Shown one piece after another: positions 60,213 through 64,000 of a stretch of DNA of 64,000 nucleotides. The notes beneath the pieces were generated by a model, which saw only the letters and a program-made list of their open reading frames with translations, was not told the origin of the DNA and searched no databases. Numbering within the stretch: position 1 is the stretch's first letter; every line of letters starts with the position of its first letter. The DNA is from a virus: the IMG/VR virus record IMGVR_UViG_3300005965_000002, positions 1-64,000 of that record. One strand, 5' to 3'. A program made the position numbers and the translations under genes.

Positions 60213-61124
60213 TTATCCTTTAATAAAAGAGTAATCTACTTGTTTTGAAAGTTCTTCACCTATTTGTTGGTATTCGGACAAGTATCTAATCTTATCCATT
60301 CCATCGAATTTCTTTTCTTTACCGCTAAACGTATATTGCAGTCGCTGGAAAGAAAAGTTTTCAGAGGTTTCTGTTAGCTGCTGCAGCCAGCACACCTGAG
60401 TGTCGGCAGCAACCACCCGGGCGAGCCCGCCATTTTTTGGATTTAAGTAATAGCTTACTTGTCGAATATTTTTGTAATTTTTAGCTTTATTAAATGGTAT
60501 GCTGTAATCGGTTTTTCCGCATCCTAATGAAATAACGTGCGCGGGTGTGTCTCCCGTCCACCCTTGCCTCAAGATTTCAACATAGCTTTCAACAAGAGGG
60601 CAATTATTATTGCTCGTACCCCCATCCAGCCATACAGCACTATTATCTTTATCCACTATAGAGCCAAAATATAAAGGGGCTGCAAAAGATCGAGCTACTG
60701 TATCCAGGGCAGGAAGACTGCCGTCTGCTTGCTCCCAGGATTTGAAGAAGTGCGTCCTCCCCGTTACCATGTCTACTGATGTGAACATAAATTTAGATTT
60801 AGCATCAGCCAGAAACTTCCCACCTAAGTAAGGGGCCAATTTCTTCTTCGCAGTTCTCATGCTATATTTAGGCTGAATAATAGGTATTCGGATTCTGGGT
60901 TTGAAAATGACTTTTACATCTTCAAGAAACTCTTCTAAGGCCTGTTCTGCTGATTTATCCCCTATCAAGATAGAGGATCCTATAATACTACCTACTGAGG
61001 TACTAACTACTAAATCAGCCCATTCATGGAGAGGCTTACCTATTTCTTTTTCCATGTTCTTTAGGATCGTAAGAGGGATTACGCCTTTAGCTCCTCCACC
61101 ATCTATCTCAATGACGACTCTCAT
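60213..61124 (-). CDS. patatin-like phospholipase, 303 aa
   Basis: IDGGGAKGVIPLTIL is the oxyanion GGGxKG motif, VVSTSVGSIIGSS holds the serine nucleophile (first Gly of GxSxG replaced by Ser), and VWLDGGTSNNNCP the DGG catalytic Asp. The FMFTSVDMVTGRTHFF strand and ARSFAAPLYF are also family-like. It would hydrolyse membrane lipid acyl chains. Related patatins (CapV) are CBASS effectors; here it could serve lysis, membrane remodelling or defence interplay. Confidence 0.85.
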   Translation of the reverse strand: MRVVIEIDGGGAKGVIPLTILKNMEKEIGKPLHEWADLVVSTSVGSIIGSSILIGDKSAEQALEEFLEDVKVIFKPRIRIPIIQPKYSMRTAKKKLAPYLGGKFLADAKSKFMFTSVDMVTGRTHFFKSWEQADGSLPALDTVARSFAAPLYFGSIVDKDNSAVWLDGGTSNNNCPLVESYVEILRQGWTGDTPAHVISLGCGKTDYSIPFNKAKNYKNIRQVSYYLNPKNGGLARVVAADTQVCWLQQLTETSENFSFQRLQYTFSGKEKKFDGMDKIRYLSEYQQIGEELSKQVDYSFIKG

Positions 61125-61146
61125 ATTAAACTCCTCTTTATTCTAA

Positions 61147-61521
61147 TTAATCTATATCCCAGTTTTCGTCACTTCCACATTTTGGGCATGACGCGCATTT
61201 GGCATTATAATCTTTTTTAAAGCTTTTTTGTGTCCACCATTTTTGAGTAAATAGTCTGACAAAATGTCTTCTTATTTCCCACCACATTATACGCCAAGAA
61301 AATATATGGTTACTCTTAAAACCGTTTTCTTTCGCCCACTGAGAATCATACTTAATAAACCGAGGGCGTGCGTATTCAGCTATATCTTCTAGGACTAATG
61401 ATAGGGGATTGTGCCCTAAGGGCCTCCGCGACCACTGCCAAAAACGTAGTAGTCCTTGCCATTTCCATGACCAAAAATCGTCTTGACTCCAAGAACATTT
61501 ATGGCAATGTAGATATGACAT
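61147..61521 (-). CDS. Trp-rich protein with terminal zinc-ribbon, 124 aa
   Basis: GAGGGG before the ATG. LHCHKCSWSQDDFWSWKWQG at the N-terminus and KCASCPKCGSDENWD at the C-terminus make a split ribbon around a Trp/Arg-rich middle. Unknown. Confidence 0.6.
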   Translation of the reverse strand: MSYLHCHKCSWSQDDFWSWKWQGLLRFWQWSRRPLGHNPLSLVLEDIAEYARPRFIKYDSQWAKENGFKSNHIFSWRIMWWEIRRHFVRLFTQKWWTQKSFKKDYNAKCASCPKCGSDENWDID

Positions 61522-61522
61522 A

Positions 61523-61972
61523 TCAATTCCCCTCAATTCGGATATTAAATGTTTTTTCTATCTTTTCAGTAAGATCTTTAAAGAAAGCATCTCCAGGAAC
61601 AAAATGTACAAAAGGAGTAGTAAAATGCTCTAGGTATTTCATTGAATCATCAATATGCAGATCTATATTTTCTTTGTCACAGTAGTGGCCCTTTGTTTTA
61701 TTCCACGTACCTTCATCCATCCAGGGCGTTCCCTTTTCATCGTACCATATGTTTGTGCCCTGTTTTGTGTGGTGGTCCACTATTGAAAAAAAATGAGTAT
61801 AGCCTTTTAATAGGCCACACTCATAATTAAGTTTATAATAAATCTCTTCAGAATACTTAGCACCGGTTATAATATGTACCTGGTGACCAGCATTAATCAA
61901 AGTTTTTGTTATGGGCTGAAAAAATTTAGGGTATGCTTCAACAACACCGTGAAAATCTAATCCAAGCTTCAT
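61523..61972 (-). CDS. HAD-like hydrolase, 149 aa
   Basis: KLGLDFHGVVEAYPKFFQPI has the HAD nucleophile position (hhhhD) though the second Asp is His; GHQVHIITGAKYSEE is motif II and IDLHIDDSMKYLEHF motif IV. Similar to phage 5'-nucleotidase/HAD phosphatases. Activity uncertain because DxD is not intact. Confidence 0.65.
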   Translation of the reverse strand: MKLGLDFHGVVEAYPKFFQPITKTLINAGHQVHIITGAKYSEEIYYKLNYECGLLKGYTHFFSIVDHHTKQGTNIWYDEKGTPWMDEGTWNKTKGHYCDKENIDLHIDDSMKYLEHFTTPFVHFVPGDAFFKDLTEKIEKTFNIRIEGN

Positions 61973-61975
61973 CTT

Positions 61976-64000
61976 TTAACCTTGCCATTTTTGAACTATA
62001 GGTATCCTTCGACCGATACCGAAAGCTTTTTCGTGTATCTTTAAGGTTATAGGTGCCTGATTTCTTTTAAATTCGTTTCTTCTAACCATACGACCAATCT
62101 GGTGGTAGTCGCTTGCACTCATTTGATTTTGTACCCGCAGTATCTCTGCCCAGTCTTCCCTATATGCTTCTCTTCCTTCAATAAATACCTTTAGTCTCGC
62201 ATCTAGAAGAGGATAAGGGGGCAAATTATCAGTATCCTCCTGTCCGGGAGCTAGCTCAGCGGAAGGAGCCTTATTAATGATAGACTCCGGTATTAATTCT
62301 TTATTATGAAATTCATTATAGTACCTGGCAAGCTCATAGACTTCCATCTTATAAAGATCACTTAAAGGGGCCAGGCCCCCATTCATGTCCCCGTATATTG
62401 TGCAATTATGCGTTTTTACGCCATTTACTGTGTATTCATGGTCTTTTTCTACTGTGAAATCGAACATTTCAACTTCTGTTTCCACAGTTTCTAATTTTTT
62501 AATAGCGGCGTAGTATGTCTTACTCTTAATTCTATCTTCCAAAGCAACCGTGATATCACTTTTATTTTTAATTGTATCAAGAAATTTTTTAAGAATACTT
62601 CTTCCAATCCACTTACTATTTTTATTTAAGTGCCTTCGAATAGTCCCATTTACCTTCCAATGTGTGTTGTCCTTGATGTGTGATAATTCACAGTGTGTTA
62701 TAGGAACAACATCATAGCTGGTTTTTATTTTTTTTGTGTTTTTTGTGTTATTATATAGTCTATTAGCTATACTTTTCTTCAGGATTTTAAAATTTAACAA
62801 TTTTTCTGATTCTATTGCCGGTATATACACTTCGTGTAAGTTTTTCCTGGACCTAATATAGGAAACTACCCCCAAATTCAACAAAATTAGATGTAACTTT
62901 TCTACTAATTTATAGCTAACACTATGGTATAGGATTTCTGACGTATTTTTGTTACCGTTGCTAGTACTATCTAAAAAAACACCTTCAATGAAAGGTTTTA
63001 CAAGATTTAGCGGGGCTCTCATAATGCACGCCGGTACATCTTTATTATGGGAACCATGTTCAATTCCTAAATGTCTTAAAAAACTGTTAAACTGAACACT
63101 ACATATTTCTATAAAAAAGCAACCTCTTTGGTCTTTTTTTGTAACTTTATACGAGCTTTCTTTTAGCCTTATGCTCTTAAAAAACATTACACAGAAATCA
63201 GAAACATACTTTTTAGAAGTACGTATTCTATAGATACTATCATTTATCCCGGAATAAGAGCCGTCAGCAACACAGATACCTATAAATTTAGATAGATTTT
63301 CATTCAAGTGAGATGGAAAATTAATATCTTGGGATATATAGTCAAATTCTTTTTTTTTGTAAGAAAACGTTATGTCGGTACTTCTGCCCCATATGTTTTC
63401 ACCAAAACTTACTATAGACATGTCTCCTACTTTTAGATTTTTAGCCTCTATAAATTCTTCTTTTCCATTTTTGTGTATCTTTATTTTGTGGTCTTCCGAT
63501 ATCTTTATTATATCCCCAAGTATGTTAGTAATTTTGATAAATCTATTTTTAACATTCCTAAATGAGTGCGTAACAGGCATGTCCTTGATAGAATAGGAAT
63601 TTTTTTCGTCAAAAACGCTACGAGCGCTAATTATGCCATTATCCGTAAATATGTAACTATCTCCATGGACACAATAACCCACGGACATCTCACTTTTGTT
63701 TCCTGTGGAAACTAGTAGATACCCAAATTGGTTAGAAAAAGCCATCAAAAGGAGCCCTCTTATACGGGCTTGCATGTTTTGCCTAGTCAAATCTGCGTCT
63801 GGAAGGTCGCCGACAGCGAAAAGAAAATCAGTGAAAACTTTTTCAAATATCCCTTTGATAGGTAGATTCTTTAGCTCTACTCCCAAGTTACTGCATAGCT
63901 TCTCAGAGTCCGTCACACTTCCTATACTAGAATACTCTGATGGCATTGTTACCGCAAAAACTTTGTCCGGACCAATAGCATCAGCGGCCATAGCTATTGC
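61976..64000 (-). CDS. nadE: NAD synthetase interrupted by an intein (5' end outside window)
   Basis: The C-terminal domain of NadE: AADAIGPDKVFAVTMPSEYS, QARIRGLLLMAFSNQFGYLL, STGNKSEMSVGY, then after the intein CTIYGDMNGGLAPLSDLYKM, PPYPLLDARL and a C-terminal FKRNQAPITLKI. It adenylates and amidates nicotinate adenine dinucleotide. The intein (62405-63673) sits just before the Cys of GYC in the ATP-binding core. The coding region continues beyond 64000, probably into a glutaminase domain. Confidence 0.93.
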   Translation of the reverse strand, partial: AIAMAADAIGPDKVFAVTMPSEYSSIGSVTDSEKLCSNLGVELKNLPIKGIFEKVFTDFLFAVGDLPDADLTRQNMQARIRGLLLMAFSNQFGYLLVSTGNKSEMSVGYCVHGDSYIFTDNGIISARSVFDEKNSYSIKDMPVTHSFRNVKNRFIKITNILGDIIKISEDHKIKIHKNGKEEFIEAKNLKVGDMSIVSFGENIWGRSTDITFSYKKKEFDYISQDINFPSHLNENLSKFIGICVADGSYSGINDSIYRIRTSKKYVSDFCVMFFKSIRLKESSYKVTKKDQRGCFFIEICSVQFNSFLRHLGIEHGSHNKDVPACIMRAPLNLVKPFIEGVFLDSTSNGNKNTSEILYHSVSYKLVEKLHLILLNLGVVSYIRSRKNLHEVYIPAIESEKLLNFKILKKSIANRLYNNTKNTKKIKTSYDVVPITHCELSHIKDNTHWKVNGTIRRHLNKNSKWIGRSILKKFLDTIKNKSDITVALEDRIKSKTYYAAIKKLETVETEVEMFDFTVEKDHEYTVNGVKTHNCTIYGDMNGGLAPLSDLYKMEVYELARYYNEFHNKELIPESIINKAPSAELAPGQEDTDNLPPYPLLDARLKVFIEGREAYREDWAEILRVQNQMSASDYHQIGRMVRRNEFKRNQAPITLKIHEKAFGIGRRIPIVQKWQG
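62405..63673 (-). mobile_element. intein with LAGLIDADG-type endonuclease in nadE, 423 residues
   Basis: Begins with Cys (CVHGDSYIFTDNGIISARS), block B-like ISEDHKIKIHKNG, C-terminal YTVNGVKTHN followed by Cys+1. Between them, FIGICVADGSYSG is the first LAGLIDADG helix; FIEGVFLDSTSNGN is a weaker second one. All splicing residues are present, so it should be excised. Confidence 0.92.

Noticed and set aside
1-64000. CRISPR arrays
   Set aside because: No series of short direct repeats with unique spacers was seen; the only regular repeats are coding (25.7-26.2 kb) or the two isolated 52-bp elements.

Overview
The window looks like part of a very large, AT-rich tailed-phage genome (jumbo or huge phage) that brings much of its own translation equipment. 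I count 39 tRNA genes plus degenerate ones, a bS21 ribosomal protein, a CCA-adding enzyme, a PTH2-type peptidyl-tRNA hydrolase, two sigma-like factors, topoisomerase I, ClpS, an HPr-like protein, ribose-phosphate pyrophosphokinase and an intein-split NAD synthetase. There are no rRNA or ribosomal operons. Genes are short, densely packed and start-stop overlapped, and nearly all lie on the minus strand with AGGAG-type ribosome binding sites. Only seven genes of any size are on the plus strand. I see no capsid, terminase or polymerase genes here, so this is mainly an accessory and host-takeover region.

Layout. 0-3 kb: HD-type alarmone-hydrolase-like gene, methyltransferase-like gene, pyrimidine-dimer glycosylase. 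2.9-14.2 kb: tRNAs between genes, including two tRNA-Leu genes split by group I introns, plus HPr, bS21, sigma factor and topoisomerase I. 14.3-24 kb: small operons with CCA enzyme, NADAR protein, ATP-grasp protein, deoxyribosyltransferase-like protein and several zinc-ribbon proteins. 24.4-26.5 kb: a 716-residue plus-strand protein with tandem repeats. 26.5-35 kb: kinase, phosphatases, PTH2, glycosyltransferase, nuclease and a 376-bp transposon remnant with terminal inverted repeats and a target duplication. 35.2-37.45 kb: a foreign island (transposase remnant, EcoRI-type methyltransferase, N-terminally deleted EcoRI) that has replaced phage DNA between a protease gene and a PTH2 gene. 37.5-48 kb: methyltransferases, an IS605-type end repeat, ClpS, Prs, HNH genes and more tRNAs. 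48-57 kb: glycosyltransferases, Ogg2-like glycosylase, sulfotransferase-like protein and an Acb2-type cyclic-nucleotide sponge. 57.5-64 kb: tRNAs, odd tRNA-like RNAs, a 2H phosphoesterase-patatin pair, and NAD synthetase with intein at the window edge.

Regulation can be read directly. A promoter TTTAAA-N16-GTATATT recurs at least ten times. A variant TTTGAA/TTTGTA-N17-GGTATATT stands in front of five very small genes, each closed by a strong terminator. A separate box AATAATC-N3-TAATAT precedes four of the seven plus-strand genes (with degraded versions at others) and several minus-strand genes.

The most unusual points are: (1) an in-frame UAG inside a conserved methyltransferase motif together with a tRNA whose anticodon is CUA; (2) five compact RNAs lying among the tRNAs, three with clear tRNA-like ends, in which pseudoknotted or otherwise structured inserts stand where an anticodon arm should be; (3) a roughly 30-residue module shared by four otherwise unrelated proteins; (4) the EcoRI island; and (5) two identical 52-bp IS605-end-like elements, both inside genes. 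All functional assignments rest on motif recognition by eye; no database search was run.
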